From DYRB01 sp963802205 (lineage in GTDB: Bacteria > Pseudomonadota > Gammaproteobacteria > Chromatiales > Chromatiaceae), in the NCBI GenBank assembly GCA_963802205.1, contig CAWDHW010000032.1:124001-188000 (forward strand): a DNA stretch of 64,000 nt, written 5' to 3'. The notes beneath the pieces were generated by a model. The model did no database searches. It had not been told where the DNA came from and worked only from the letters and a program-made list of their open reading frames with translations. Position numbers and translations under genes: made by a program. Positions 35,576-46,382 of this stretch are shown here, piece after piece (position 1 is the first letter of the stretch; every line of letters starts with the position of its first letter).

Positions 35576-36319
35576 TCAAGCGGCCCGCTGCTCCAGCCAG
35601 GCCAAGACCGCATCGGACCCGCCGATGTGCTCTCCGTTGACGAAGACCTGGGGCACGGTCGCGGCGTTGGCCACGGCGCGCAGGGTCTGCTCGGTGTAGT
35701 CGCGGTTCAGCACCAATTCCTCGAAGGCGATGCCGGCGTTGCGAAGCTCGTGCTTGGCCTTGACGCAGAAGGGGCAGCCGTCGCGGCTGAACACCGTTAC
35801 ATCCATGGGCTTGGGGGCGTCCGGGGCCACGTAGCGCAGCATGGTGTCGGCGTCCGAGACCTCGAAGGGGTCCCCAGGGAGGTCCGGTTCGACGAACATC
35901 TTCTGGATCACGCCGTCCCGCACCAGCATGGAGTAACGCCAGGAGCGTTTGCCGAAGCCGAGGTCGTTCTTGTCCACCAACATCCCCATGCCGGCGGTGA
36001 AGTCGCCGTTGCCGTCGGGGATGAAGGTCAAGTTTTCGGCGTTCTGGGTCTTCTGCCACTCGTTCATGACGAAGGCATCGTTGACCGACATGCACATGAC
36101 CGCGTCCACCCCGGCGGCGCGGAAGGCCGGGACCAACTGGTTGTAGCGCGGGACATGAGACGAGGAGCAGGTCGGGGTGAAGGCCCCTGGCAGAGAGAAG
36201 ACGACCACGGTCTTGCCCGCGAAAAGGTCGTCGGTGGTGACATCGACCCATTCGTGACCCTGACGGGTGCGGAAGTTGACCTGAGGGACGCGCTTGCCGG
36301 TACGGTCTTGGAACATCAT
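35576..36319 (-). CDS. Peroxiredoxin-glutaredoxin fusion (PGdx)
   Basis: This 247-residue glutathione-dependent peroxidase has a Prx5-type domain (about 1-160) with the peroxidatic Cys in PGAFTPTCSSSHVP and a C-terminal glutaredoxin (about 170-247) with GCPFC in FSRDGCPFCVKAK. The start at 36319 (or ATG 36316) follows GGAGA by about eight bases. A -10-like TATAAT and a palindrome lie 100-130 bases upstream. It is paired with gor downstream, which recycles its glutathione. Confidence 0.95.
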   Translation of the reverse strand: MMFQDRTGKRVPQVNFRTRQGHEWVDVTTDDLFAGKTVVVFSLPGAFTPTCSSSHVPRYNQLVPAFRAAGVDAVMCMSVNDAFVMNEWQKTQNAENLTFIPDGNGDFTAGMGMLVDKNDLGFGKRSWRYSMLVRDGVIQKMFVEPDLPGDPFEVSDADTMLRYVAPDAPKPMDVTVFSRDGCPFCVKAKHELRNAGIAFEELVLNRDYTEQTLRAVANAATVPQVFVNGEHIGGSDAVLAWLEQRAA

Positions 36320-36417
36320 GGGTATCTCCAATTGCGATAGATCTTGGCGAGGGTTCAAGGCGGTACATCCCGCCCATGGGTTGCAAGATACCGGCGGCCA
36401 AATAATCCGTAAAATCG

Positions 36418-36423
36418 ATTATA
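36418..36423 (-). promoter_or_regulatory. -10-like TATAAT upstream of the PGdx gene
   Basis: An exact TATAAT lies on the minus strand about 100 bases before the peroxiredoxin-glutaredoxin start, inside an AT-rich patch. No strong TTGACA is found at 16-18 bases, so activator dependence is likely. Confidence 0.5.
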
Positions 36424-36435
36424 AATATGCAATCA

Positions 36436-36450
36436 ATCGTCAGTGACGAT
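36436..36450. promoter_or_regulatory. 15-bp palindrome, possible operator for PGdx
   Basis: ATCGTCA and TGACGAT are exact inverted repeats around one base, placed at about -25 to -40 relative to the likely PGdx start site. The position suits an activator or repressor site. The regulator is unknown; the neighbouring LysR protein is one candidate. Confidence 0.45.
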
Positions 36451-36491
36451 GATCGTGGACTGTCTGGCCGCCCGCACTCTCCCGGCGGGTG

Positions 36492-37400
36492 TCAACCGGC
36501 CGCGGGGGCTCGTCCGGCCTCTTCCGTCAGCATTTGGGCCAGGGTGCGGGCGGCCGGTCCGGCGCCGTCGCGGTCGGCCAGGATCAGATAGAGGGTCTCG
36601 ACCCGGGTCCCGCCCTGGGCCAGGGGTAGGGGCTTGAGCTCCCCGGTGGCGAGTTCGTCGCGGACCTGGTCCCGCGGGACCCAGGCGAAGGCCAGGCCCT
36701 GGCGGATGACGGCGATGGCGGTGCTCAGGTGCGAGACGGTCCAGCGCTCCTCCGCCCCGAGCCAGCCGCTGTCCACCTGGCGGAAACGCCCGGTGTCGCG
36801 CACCACCACCTGGCGGTGGCGGCGCAGATCGGCGTGGTCCAGGGTCCGGCCCAGGGTATGGAGTGGGTGGTCGTGCCGGGCTACGGCGACGAACTCCACT
36901 TGCACCAGGGGATCCCCGAGGAAGCCGGGGGGGACCTGGCCGGTGACGGCGAGGTCCGCCTGGCGCTGCATCAGGGCCTCGCAGGTTCCGGACAACACGG
37001 ACTCGATGAGCTGGACGCGCGTCTGGGGGGCCTGGCGGCTGAAGCGCGCCAGGGCGTGGAGCAACAGGGCCGGGGACAGGACGACCTCAACGGCCAGGCG
37101 GACTTCGGGCTCCCATCCCTGGGCCAGGGTGGCGGCCAGGCCCTCCAGGGCCCTGGCCTCCTCCAGCAGGGCACGGGCTCGTTGCAGGATCAGCTCCCCC
37201 TGGGGTGTGAGCACGGTGCGTCGCCCTTGGGGGGCCAGGACTGCCACCGGCAACTGTTCTTGCAGGCGCTTGAGGGCGTAGCTCAAGGAAGACTGGCTGC
37301 GGTTCTGGGCCGCGGCGGCGGCCTCGAAGCTACCGTGGTCGGCCAGGGCGCGCAGGGCTTCCCACTGTTCCAGCGTGGTCCGGGGGGCTTGGTTATCCAT
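36492..37400 (-). CDS. LysR-family transcriptional regulator
   Basis: The 302-residue protein has an N-terminal winged helix (about 8-66; LEQWEALRALADHGSFEAAA, RSQSSLSYALKRLQEQL) and a substrate-binding domain (about 95-295; VRLAVEVVLSPALLLHALARF). No redox cysteine pair like that of OxyR is seen. The start MDNQAPR is preferred over an upstream ATG at 37442. It is divergent from the azoreductase and pirin genes, the classic arrangement for a LysR-controlled quinone/azo-reduction operon. Confidence 0.9.
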   Translation of the reverse strand: MDNQAPRTTLEQWEALRALADHGSFEAAAAAQNRSQSSLSYALKRLQEQLPVAVLAPQGRRTVLTPQGELILQRARALLEEARALEGLAATLAQGWEPEVRLAVEVVLSPALLLHALARFSRQAPQTRVQLIESVLSGTCEALMQRQADLAVTGQVPPGFLGDPLVQVEFVAVARHDHPLHTLGRTLDHADLRRHRQVVVRDTGRFRQVDSGWLGAEERWTVSHLSTAIAVIRQGLAFAWVPRDQVRDELATGELKPLPLAQGGTRVETLYLILADRDGAGPAARTLAQMLTEEAGRAPAAG

Positions 37401-37412
37401 AACTGATCCGAT

Positions 37413-37425
37413 AACTAGATTAGTT
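37413..37425. promoter_or_regulatory. Palindromic LysR-type operator candidate
   Basis: AACTA-GAT-TAGTT is an exact inverted repeat with T-N11-A-like symmetry. It lies in the 109-base space between the divergent lysR-type gene and azoR, where a shared operator is expected. Confidence 0.5.
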
Positions 37426-37509
37426 GGTCGCGAAATCCGCATAAATTGATCGCTTGGATGGCCCTATTCTGTGTCCCACAGCATCCATCCACAAGCACCG
37501 GGACCAACC

Positions 37510-38115
37510 ATGACCAACATCCTGCACATCGACAGCAGCCTCTTCTCCATCGCCGGGGTCTCTTCGACCTTGGCCTGCGAGTACATCGCCGGGTTGCGCC
37601 GTCTCGACCCGGCCCTTCGGGTCCGGCACCGCGACCTCGGCCGCGACCCCATACCCCACCTGGACGGCGCGCGCCTGACCGCCATCACCACCCCGGCGGC
37701 CGGCCGTACCCCGGCGCAGCAGGCCATTGCCGGCGAGGCGGATGCGCTGATCGGGGAGCTTCAGGAGGCTGACCTCCTGGTCCTCGGGGTACCCATGTAT
37801 AACTTCGGGATCCCAAGCCCGCTCAAGGCTTGGTTCGACCATGTAGCGCGGGCCGGGGTGACCTTCCGCTATACGCAGGCGGGACCGGAGGGGCTCCTCA
37901 AGGGCAAGCGGGCGGTGATCTTCACCAGCCGCGGGGGTCTGCATCGGGGCCAGTCCAGCGACACCCAGTCCGCCTACCTGGTGACCATGTTCGGCTTCTT
38001 GGGCATCGAAGACCTGGAGTTCGTCTACGCGGAGGGGCTGAACCTGGGCGAGGCCCCGCGCCTGGAGGGCCTGGCGACGGCCAGGTCCAATCTGAAACAA
38101 TTGATCGCGGCCTGA
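37510..38115 (+). CDS. azoR: FMN-dependent NADH:azoreductase / quinone reductase
   Basis: This 201-residue flavodoxin-fold enzyme reduces quinones and azo compounds with NADH. It shows ILHIDSSLFSIAGVSSTLA at the FMN phosphate site, VLGVPMYNFGIPSPLKAWFDH, which is the AzoR signature, and FTSRGGLHRG. It is followed after 13 bases by the pirin gene and is divergent from a LysR regulator. Confidence 0.93.
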   Translation: MTNILHIDSSLFSIAGVSSTLACEYIAGLRRLDPALRVRHRDLGRDPIPHLDGARLTAITTPAAGRTPAQQAIAGEADALIGELQEADLLVLGVPMYNFGIPSPLKAWFDHVARAGVTFRYTQAGPEGLLKGKRAVIFTSRGGLHRGQSSDTQSAYLVTMFGFLGIEDLEFVYAEGLNLGEAPRLEGLATARSNLKQLIAA

Positions 38116-38128
38116 CCGGAGGTACACC

Positions 38129-38977
38129 ATGAACGCACGTCCACTCCAAGCGCTGCACACCGCCCAGCCAGCCTCCGACGGGGCAGGGGTCAAGCTGCAC
38201 CGCATCGTCGGGCCCAACGGGATGCGCGGGTTCGACCCCTTCCTGTTGCTCGACGAGTTCGCCTCTGACTCGGCGGCCGACTACATCGCCGGCTTCCCGC
38301 CCCACCCCCACCGCGGCTTCGAGACCGTGACCTATATGCTGGACGGGGAGATGCTCCACGAGGACCACCTCGGCAACCGTGGGCGCCTGTCCGCGGGCGG
38401 GGTCCAGTGGATGACCGCCGGGCGTGGCGTCATCCACTCCGAGATGCCCCAGCAGGAGGAAGGGCGGATGCACGGCTTCCAGCTCTGGATCAACCTACCG
38501 GCGGCGGAAAAGCTGAAGGACCCGGCCTACCGCGAGATCCCGGCCGCATCCATCCAGGTGGAGACCCTGCCGGGCGGGGCGACGGTCAAGGCGATTGCCG
38601 GGCGGCTGGAGATTGCCGGGACAGCCATCATCGGGGCCGTGAACGGGATCAGCACGGACCCCCTGTACCTGGACATCCGCTTGCCGCCGGGCGCGGACCT
38701 GAGGGTGCCGGTGACCCCGGGCCACCGGGCATTGGTCTACCTTTACGCCGGCGGGCTGACCTGGGAAGGGCGGGCCCAGGAAGCGCGGCAGATGGCCGTC
38801 CTCGGGAATGGCGACGCCATCGACCTGAGGGCCGGACCGGAAGGGGCCAAGGCCCTGGTCCTGGCGGCGCGACCCTTGGGGGAGCCCGTCGCCCACTACG
38901 GGCCCTTTGTCATGAACACCCGCGAGGAGATCGAACAGGCCGTCCGGGACTACCAGGAGGGGCGGCTCGTGGTTTGA
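38129..38977 (+). CDS. Pirin-family protein
   Basis: This 282-residue double-cupin protein has metal ligands in FPPHPHRGFETVTYMLDGEM and a Glu/His pair in the VIHSEMPQ segment. It contains GFQLWINLPAAEKLKDPAY, also typical. Bacterial pirins act as quercetinase-like enzymes or redox-sensing regulators. It is the second gene of the azoR unit. Confidence 0.93.
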   Translation: MNARPLQALHTAQPASDGAGVKLHRIVGPNGMRGFDPFLLLDEFASDSAADYIAGFPPHPHRGFETVTYMLDGEMLHEDHLGNRGRLSAGGVQWMTAGRGVIHSEMPQQEEGRMHGFQLWINLPAAEKLKDPAYREIPAASIQVETLPGGATVKAIAGRLEIAGTAIIGAVNGISTDPLYLDIRLPPGADLRVPVTPGHRALVYLYAGGLTWEGRAQEARQMAVLGNGDAIDLRAGPEGAKALVLAARPLGEPVAHYGPFVMNTREEIEQAVRDYQEGRLVV

Positions 38978-39343
38978 GTAGCCCGGGTCTGAACGGCACC
39001 CCAAGCGGGTTGTGTTCCGCCGGGCGCAAGGCCTGGCGGGCCATCGGATGACGCCGGGGAGCCCCTGCGGTCGCGGGGGCAGGGGATTTCCGGGCGGGGT
39101 GGGACCACTCCTCTGCGCACCTGTGGGTGTCATCGCCTATGCCTCGATGACCCCGGGCATGGTATGATTTTTCGCTTTTAGAACAGGCACAATAAGGCCG
39201 CTGTGGGGGTTACGGGTCGGGTCTCGACCGGGTTCCCCATTCTCCGCGCCACCAGATCTCAAGCCTTTGAATCCGGGACTATAACCGGCGGGGCTTGGGG
39301 GTGAGCAGACCACTGCGGCCGCGCACAGCGGTCCACCACGCCT
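38978..39343. other. Intergenic region with gyrA promoter
   Basis: There is no gene in these 366 bases. GGTATGATTTTTCGC at 39161-39175 contains the extended -10-like TATGAT (39163-39168), about 175 bases before the gyrA start, and is the best promoter candidate. The rest is GC-rich with no strong structure recognised. Confidence 0.45.
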
Positions 39344-41997
<2,654 letters not shown>

Positions 41998-42029
41998 GTC
42001 CCAATATCCACTTTCAGGAGCGTCAAGCA

Positions 42030-43112
42030 ATGGCTCGTACTTACAACTTCAGTGCCGGCCCGGCCATGTTGCCGGAGGTGGTGCTGCGTCAGGCCCAGGA
42101 AGAGATGCTGGAGTGGCGCAAGAGCGGCATGTGTGTCGCCGAGATGAGCCACCGCGGCAAGGACTTCATGTCCATCGCCGCCGATGCCGAGGCCGACCTG
42201 CGCGAGATCCTCGACATCCCGGACAACTACAAAGTGTTGTTCCTCCAAGGCGGGGCCTCGTCCCAGTTCGCCATGATCCCGATGAACCTGCTGCGCGGGG
42301 GCGACCGGGCCGACTACATCAACACCGGTTCCTGGTCCAAGAAGGCCATCAGCGAGGCCAAGCGCTATTGCGCCGTGAACGTCGCCGCCACCACCGAAGC
42401 GAGCCGCTTCACCGGGGTCCCGGCCCAGGCGGACCTCAAGCTGACCTCCGATGCGGCCTATGTCCATTACACCCCGAACGAGACCATCGAGGGTGTGGAG
42501 TTCCCCTATATCCCGGACGTCGGCGACAAGCCCCTGGTGGCGGACATGTCCTCCACCCTGCTCTCGCGTCCCATCGAGGTCTCCCGCTTCGGGCTCATCT
42601 ACGCCGGGGCCCAGAAGAACATAGGCCCCGCCGGTCTGACCCTGGTCATAGTCCGCGAGGACCTGATCGGCCAGACGGTCCCCGGGACCCCGACCATGTT
42701 CGACTATCAGACCCATGCCAAAGAGGGGTCCATGTACAACACCCCGCCGACCTACGCCTGGTACCTGGCGGGGCTGGTCTTCAAGTGGCTCAAGGACATG
42801 GGCGGGCTCGACACCATGGCGGTGATCAACGAGCGCAAGGCCGAACTGCTCTACGAGGCCATCGACGCATCGAGCTTCTACGCCAACCCGGTGGACCCGG
42901 AGGCGCGTTCCTGGATGAACGTCCCCTTCACCCTGGCCAAGCCCGAACTGGACGACACCTTCCTCGCAGACGCCAAGGCCGAGGGCCTGGTGACCCTCAA
43001 GGGCCACCGCTCCGTGGGTGGTATGCGTGCGAGCATCTACAATGCCATGCCCGAGACCGGGGTCATCGCCCTGGTGGACTTCATGCGCGAGTTCGAGCGC
43101 AAGCACGGGTAG
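42030..43112 (+). CDS. serC: Phosphoserine aminotransferase
   Basis: This 360-residue PLP enzyme makes phosphoserine, and also works in pyridoxal phosphate synthesis. It begins YNFSAGPAMLPEVVL and has the substrate site MSHRGKDF. The PLP lysine lies in YAGAQKNIGPAGLT, and the C-terminal block is SVGGMRASIYNAMP. AGGAG precedes the ATG. It lies between gyrA and, after an intrusion of toxin-antitoxin genes and repeats, serA. Confidence 0.97.
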   Translation: MARTYNFSAGPAMLPEVVLRQAQEEMLEWRKSGMCVAEMSHRGKDFMSIAADAEADLREILDIPDNYKVLFLQGGASSQFAMIPMNLLRGGDRADYINTGSWSKKAISEAKRYCAVNVAATTEASRFTGVPAQADLKLTSDAAYVHYTPNETIEGVEFPYIPDVGDKPLVADMSSTLLSRPIEVSRFGLIYAGAQKNIGPAGLTLVIVREDLIGQTVPGTPTMFDYQTHAKEGSMYNTPPTYAWYLAGLVFKWLKDMGGLDTMAVINERKAELLYEAIDASSFYANPVDPEARSWMNVPFTLAKPELDDTFLADAKAEGLVTLKGHRSVGGMRASIYNAMPETGVIALVDFMREFERKHG

Positions 43113-43119
43113 CGACCTG

Positions 43120-43162
43120 GACGTCGGGCTGTAGGTCGGGCTTTAGCCCGACCGTCCCGCGG
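43120..43162. repeat. Solo GTAGGTCGGGCTTTAGCCCGAC hairpin repeat
   Basis: One hairpin of the type found inside the two 145-bp elements stands alone just after serC. It could act as the serC terminator, although no T-run follows. Confidence 0.6.
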
Positions 43163-43200
43163 GTTATCCGAACTGCAAGCAGACCTGGGGAGGCGAGAAC

Positions 43201-43389
43201 ATGTCGGTCTTAGTCAGAAAGGAAGATGCCCACAGGCTGGTGGACCAGTTGCCGCCAGGCGCTACCTGGGACGACCTGATGCACGAGATCTATGTCCGTG
43301 AGGCTATCGAAAGGGGGCTGGCGGATAGCAATTCGGACAGGACAAGGGATGTGCAAGAGATCAGAGGGAAGTTCGGGCTCCCCGAGTGA
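43201..43389 (+). CDS. Putative antitoxin paired with ParE-like toxin
   Basis: This 62-residue protein begins MSVLVRKEDAHRLVDQLPPG and has TWDDLMHEIYVREAIERGL, a helical antitoxin-like composition. GGAGG lies nine bases before the ATG. Its stop overlaps the GTG start of the toxin gene, the usual antitoxin-first arrangement. The exact antitoxin family is not clear because no ribbon-helix-helix motif is obvious. Confidence 0.75.
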   Translation: MSVLVRKEDAHRLVDQLPPGATWDDLMHEIYVREAIERGLADSNSDRTRDVQEIRGKFGLPE

Positions 43390-43673
43390 AGGTTCATTGG
43401 ACGGATACGGCCGAAGGCCACTTGGACGCCATCTACGCGTATATCGCGGCGGACTCGAAGACCTATGCCCTTCGCACTGTCGATAGGATCACCAGGAAAT
43501 CGCAGCAGATTGCGGCGTTTCCTTTATCGGGCCGACGGGTGCCCGAGTACGATCTGGATCAGATCAGGGAGGTCTTTTCCGGCCCGTACAGAATCATTTA
43601 TCACATTAGACCGGATCGGATAGACATCATCGCTGTAATCCATGGTGCCATGAACGTACTACGTGATGACTAG
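43386..43673 (+). CDS. ParE/RelE-superfamily toxin
   Basis: The 95-residue protein begins (GTG) KVHWTDTAEGHLDAIYAYIA and has SQQIAAFPLSGRRVPEYDL, IREVFSGPYRIIYHI and DIIAVIHGAMNVL, the standard ParE pattern. Members inhibit gyrase or cleave mRNA. Its position between gyrA-serC and serA is notable. It is translationally coupled to the antitoxin. Confidence 0.88.
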   Translation: MKVHWTDTAEGHLDAIYAYIAADSKTYALRTVDRITRKSQQIAAFPLSGRRVPEYDLDQIREVFSGPYRIIYHIRPDRIDIIAVIHGAMNVLRDD

Positions 43674-43713
43674 GCGGCCACAAAGTTCGCGGCATGATCC
43701 TCGTGGAGGATCG

Positions 43714-43777
43714 CGGTCAGGTCCTTCCTTTTGCCAAGTCAACAATTGCAGGATGCACAAGGAAAGACATGACCCCG
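43714..43777. repeat. GGTCAGGTCYTTCCTTTTGCC...AAGGAAAGACATGACCCC inverted repeat (copy 1)
   Basis: Left arm GGTCAGGTCCTTCCTTTTGC and right arm AAGGAAAGACATGACCCC pair across about 26 bases. It replaces the 5' part of hicA. A related copy is at 44157-44221. Confidence 0.7.
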
Positions 43778-43897
43778 CACATCCGGTCCAAGCCGGGGCG
43801 CGTCACGGTTCCAGGAAAGCCGGGCGACGATCTCGCGGTCGGCACGCAACACAGCATCTTCAAGCAGGCGGACCTTAAGAAGCGAGGTGTCGAATGA
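43754..43897 (+). pseudogene. hicA: hicA toxin fragment, 5' end replaced by a repeat
   Basis: The remaining frame reads HIRSKPGRVTVPGKPGDDL and AVGTQHSIFKQADLKKRGVE, the C-terminal half of HicA mRNA interferases. The N-terminal half with the catalytic His (normally about 25-30 residues in) is missing, and the sequence there is the inverted repeat at 43714-43777. The frame ends at 43895-43897, overlapping the hicB ATG. The toxin is likely inactive. Confidence 0.75.
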
Positions 43898-44106
43898 AGT
43901 ACGCCGTAGTCATCGAGAAGGCTGAAGGAAATTACTCGGCCTATGTACCGGACCTGCCCGGATGTGTTGCCACGGGCGCGACGATCCAGGGGATTGAGTC
44001 AGAAATCCGCGAGGCCATTGCCTTCCACATCGAAGGGATGCGCGAAGACGGTCTGCCAATTCCGGAGCCTGCAAGCCGAGTCGAATATATCGAACTTGCC
44101 GCATAA
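43894..44106 (+). CDS. hicB: HicB-family antitoxin
   Basis: This 70-residue protein starts MKYAVVIEKAEGNYSAYVPDL and has PGCVATGATIQGIESEIREA, the HicB partial RNase-H-like fold. There is no C-terminal DNA-binding domain. It is intact although its hicA partner is truncated, the order being hicA-hicB. Confidence 0.88.
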   Translation: MKYAVVIEKAEGNYSAYVPDLPGCVATGATIQGIESEIREAIAFHIEGMREDGLPIPEPASRVEYIELAA

Positions 44107-45191
44107 GCAGTATGGTCGGGATCCATAGCAGTCGGGATCATGAGGTCGGCACGGTCGGGGGCAGGTCTTTCCTTTTTCCCCTTTACGCGAACTCTGAGGC
44201 AAAAGGAAAGACCTGACCCCGTTTTTCTGACCCCGTTTTTCGCGTTCTAACCTAGACGAGGAGATCGATGAAGCCCAAACTTGCGGGATTGCTCGCGGCG
44301 GTGGTCGCTCGCGTATGACTAGAACAACATAGATCCGAAGCTGATCAGAGGCACGACATCAGAACCGAGCCATTACAGTGATACGGATCTGAAAAAGGGG
44401 ACGTTGGGGCAAGGCGGTACCCTAATCATAGTCGAGGAGAAAACGGTTGCAGTTGCGGCAAACATGCTATCGCGCATCAAAAGGTGGCGTGGAGGAGCTA
44501 GTTGGATATCGGCCGTTGACGCGGCGACACAGACGAGCGTGAAGGCCATGAGGCCGACGGGCGGAACCGGTGTCAATCATGGGCACTCGAAGCAGCAGCT
44601 GGCTGATACGCGCGGGCGAGCGGAAGTCTGTGTCTCATGGGAAGCGGGCCATGACTCGCCTCGAGAAGCCGAAGGAGTCGCAAGACTGACTGCACAGTAC
44701 GTGCGACTTCGTCCCGGGTTTTTAGGGGGGGCGGCGGCGGTGGTAGGGGGTATTTTGGTGGGGTTTGCCCATATCTGCGCAAACCCCAGCAAAAACCCGT
44801 GGCCTCAAGCGCCTGGCCTCCGGGCGGTTTTCAGAACCCGGAAACTTCAGGACGGAGTAGAAGCTAGCGCCACATTTTCAGAATGCTTGAAATATCGCTA
44901 TAGGCCCGTAGGATTGCGCAGTAATCAACTGATTTACCGACAGCCTGAGAACCCGGCCCCGGATTCCGCTGCGCTCCATCCGGGCTACGGGGAGGTTTCA
45001 GCGAATTCTTGACCCATCTCTCCGGCGTTGCGCGGAGCTATTGGCCGCGGGAGCAGCCAATATGGCACTCCCACGCAGAGCGTGGGAACGAGAACAAAGA
45101 GAATCCTGTTAATCCTGCCTAATTACCCTCAACCCGCTTCTCACCCAGCGGGATACGCCATAGACATACACCACCGAGCCAAAGGTCCGCC
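44107..45191. repeat. Gene-free stretch filled with REP-like repeat debris
   Basis: About 1.1 kb holds no convincing gene. It has a second GGTCTTTCC...GGAAAGACC inverted repeat at 44157-44221. A short frame at 44268 begins MKPKLAGLLAAVVARV and stops, which looks like a beheaded signal peptide. GGGGTTTGC and GCGCAAACCCC face each other near 44758-44785. A CCCGGATTCCGCTGCGCTCC-type repeat lies near 44958-44990, and CTCCCACGCAGAGCGTGGGA lies near 45069-45088. The last two are common dispersed palindromes in proteobacteria. It separates serC from serA. Confidence 0.65.
44157..44221. repeat. GGTCTTTCC/GGAAAGACC inverted repeat (copy 2)
   Basis: GGGGCAGGTCTTTCCTTTTT and AAAAGGAAAGACCTGACCCC form a long imperfect stem over a loop of about 25 bases. 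It is the same family as the repeat that disrupts hicA. Confidence 0.75.
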
Positions 45192-46361
45192 ATGTACAAG
45201 ATCCTCACCCTGAACAATATCGCCGTCGCCGGTCTGGACCGGCTGCCCCGTGATCGCTACGAGGTCGCCTCGGAGATCTCACACCCGGATGCCGTCCTGG
45301 TCCGCTCCGCCAACATGCACGACATGCCGCTGCCGGAGTCGGTTCGCGCCATCGGTCGCGCCGGGGCCGGGGTCAACAATATCCCGGTACCGCGCATGAC
45401 GGAACTGGGCGTGCCGGTCTTCAATGCCCCCGGGGCCAATGCCAATGCGGTCAAGGAGCTGGTCCTGGCCGGCATGTTGCTGGCCGCGCGAAACATCGCC
45501 CAGTCCTGGGGCTTCGCCCGCGGTCTGTCCGGGGCGGACGGTGAGATCAACAAGGCGGTGGAGGCCGGCAAGAAGGCCTTCGTCGGCTTCGAGCTGCCCG
45601 GGCGTACCCTGGGCGTCATCGGCCTGGGGGCCATCGGGGTCCTGGTGGCCAACGCCGCCCGCGCCCTGGGGATGAAGGTGGTCGGCTATGACCCGACCAT
45701 CACGGTCCAACGGGCCTGGCAGTTGGCGGCGGATGTGCAGCCGGCGGTGAGCGTGGATGATTTGCTGTCGCGCTCGGATTTCGTCACTTTCCATGTCCCG
45801 CTAACGGACGAGACCCGCCACATGATCAACGCCGAGCGCCTGCGGATCATGAAGAAGGGGTCGGTTCTGCTCAACTTCGCCCGCCATGGCATCATCGACG
45901 ACGCCGCTGCGGTGGCGGCCCTGGACTCGGGTCAGCTCTATGCCTATATCTGCGATTTCCCGAGCAATCTGCTCAAGGAGCACCCGCGGGTCGTGACCCT
46001 GCCGCACCTGGGGGCCTCGACCCGGGAGGCGGAGGAGAACTGCGCCGTGATGGTGGCGGATCAGGTGCGCGACTACCTGGAGGACGGCAACGTTCATAAT
46101 TCCGTGAATTTCCCGGAAATCAACCTGCCCCGCAACGGCGGCTACCGCATGGCGGTGGTCAATCGCAATGTCCCCAACATGCTCGGGCAGATCTCCACCG
46201 ACCTGGCGAGCGTGGGGCTCAACATCATGGACATGCTCAACCGTTCCAAGGGGGAGATCGCCGTCACCCTGATCGACATCGACCGCCCGGCCCCGGAGGA
46301 GACGGTGGCGCGTATCCGCGACATTCCAGGTGTGCTGTCGGTGCGCTGCCTCGGCTGCTGA
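45192..46361 (+). CDS. serA: D-3-phosphoglycerate dehydrogenase
   Basis: This 389-residue NAD-dependent enzyme performs the first step of serine synthesis. It has the substrate block RAGAGVNNIPVPRMTELG, the Rossmann motif LGVIGLGAIGVLVANAAR, the catalytic region NFARHGIIDDAA and PHLGASTREAEENCA with the active His and Glu. A C-terminal ACT domain (about 320-389; NVPNMLGQISTDLASVGLNI) suggests allosteric control by serine. It begins the serA-pheA-hisC-tyrA run. Confidence 0.96.
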   Translation: MYKILTLNNIAVAGLDRLPRDRYEVASEISHPDAVLVRSANMHDMPLPESVRAIGRAGAGVNNIPVPRMTELGVPVFNAPGANANAVKELVLAGMLLAARNIAQSWGFARGLSGADGEINKAVEAGKKAFVGFELPGRTLGVIGLGAIGVLVANAARALGMKVVGYDPTITVQRAWQLAADVQPAVSVDDLLSRSDFVTFHVPLTDETRHMINAERLRIMKKGSVLLNFARHGIIDDAAAVAALDSGQLYAYICDFPSNLLKEHPRVVTLPHLGASTREAEENCAVMVADQVRDYLEDGNVHNSVNFPEINLPRNGGYRMAVVNRNVPNMLGQISTDLASVGLNIMDMLNRSKGEIAVTLIDIDRPAPEETVARIRDIPGVLSVRCLGC

Positions 46362-46382
46362 CGGTCGGACGAGGCGTCAGGT

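Noticed and set aside
44404..45012. A 202-codon plus-strand frame in the repeat-rich gap.
   Set aside because: It crosses several palindromic repeats and has no protein-like composition or ribosome site.
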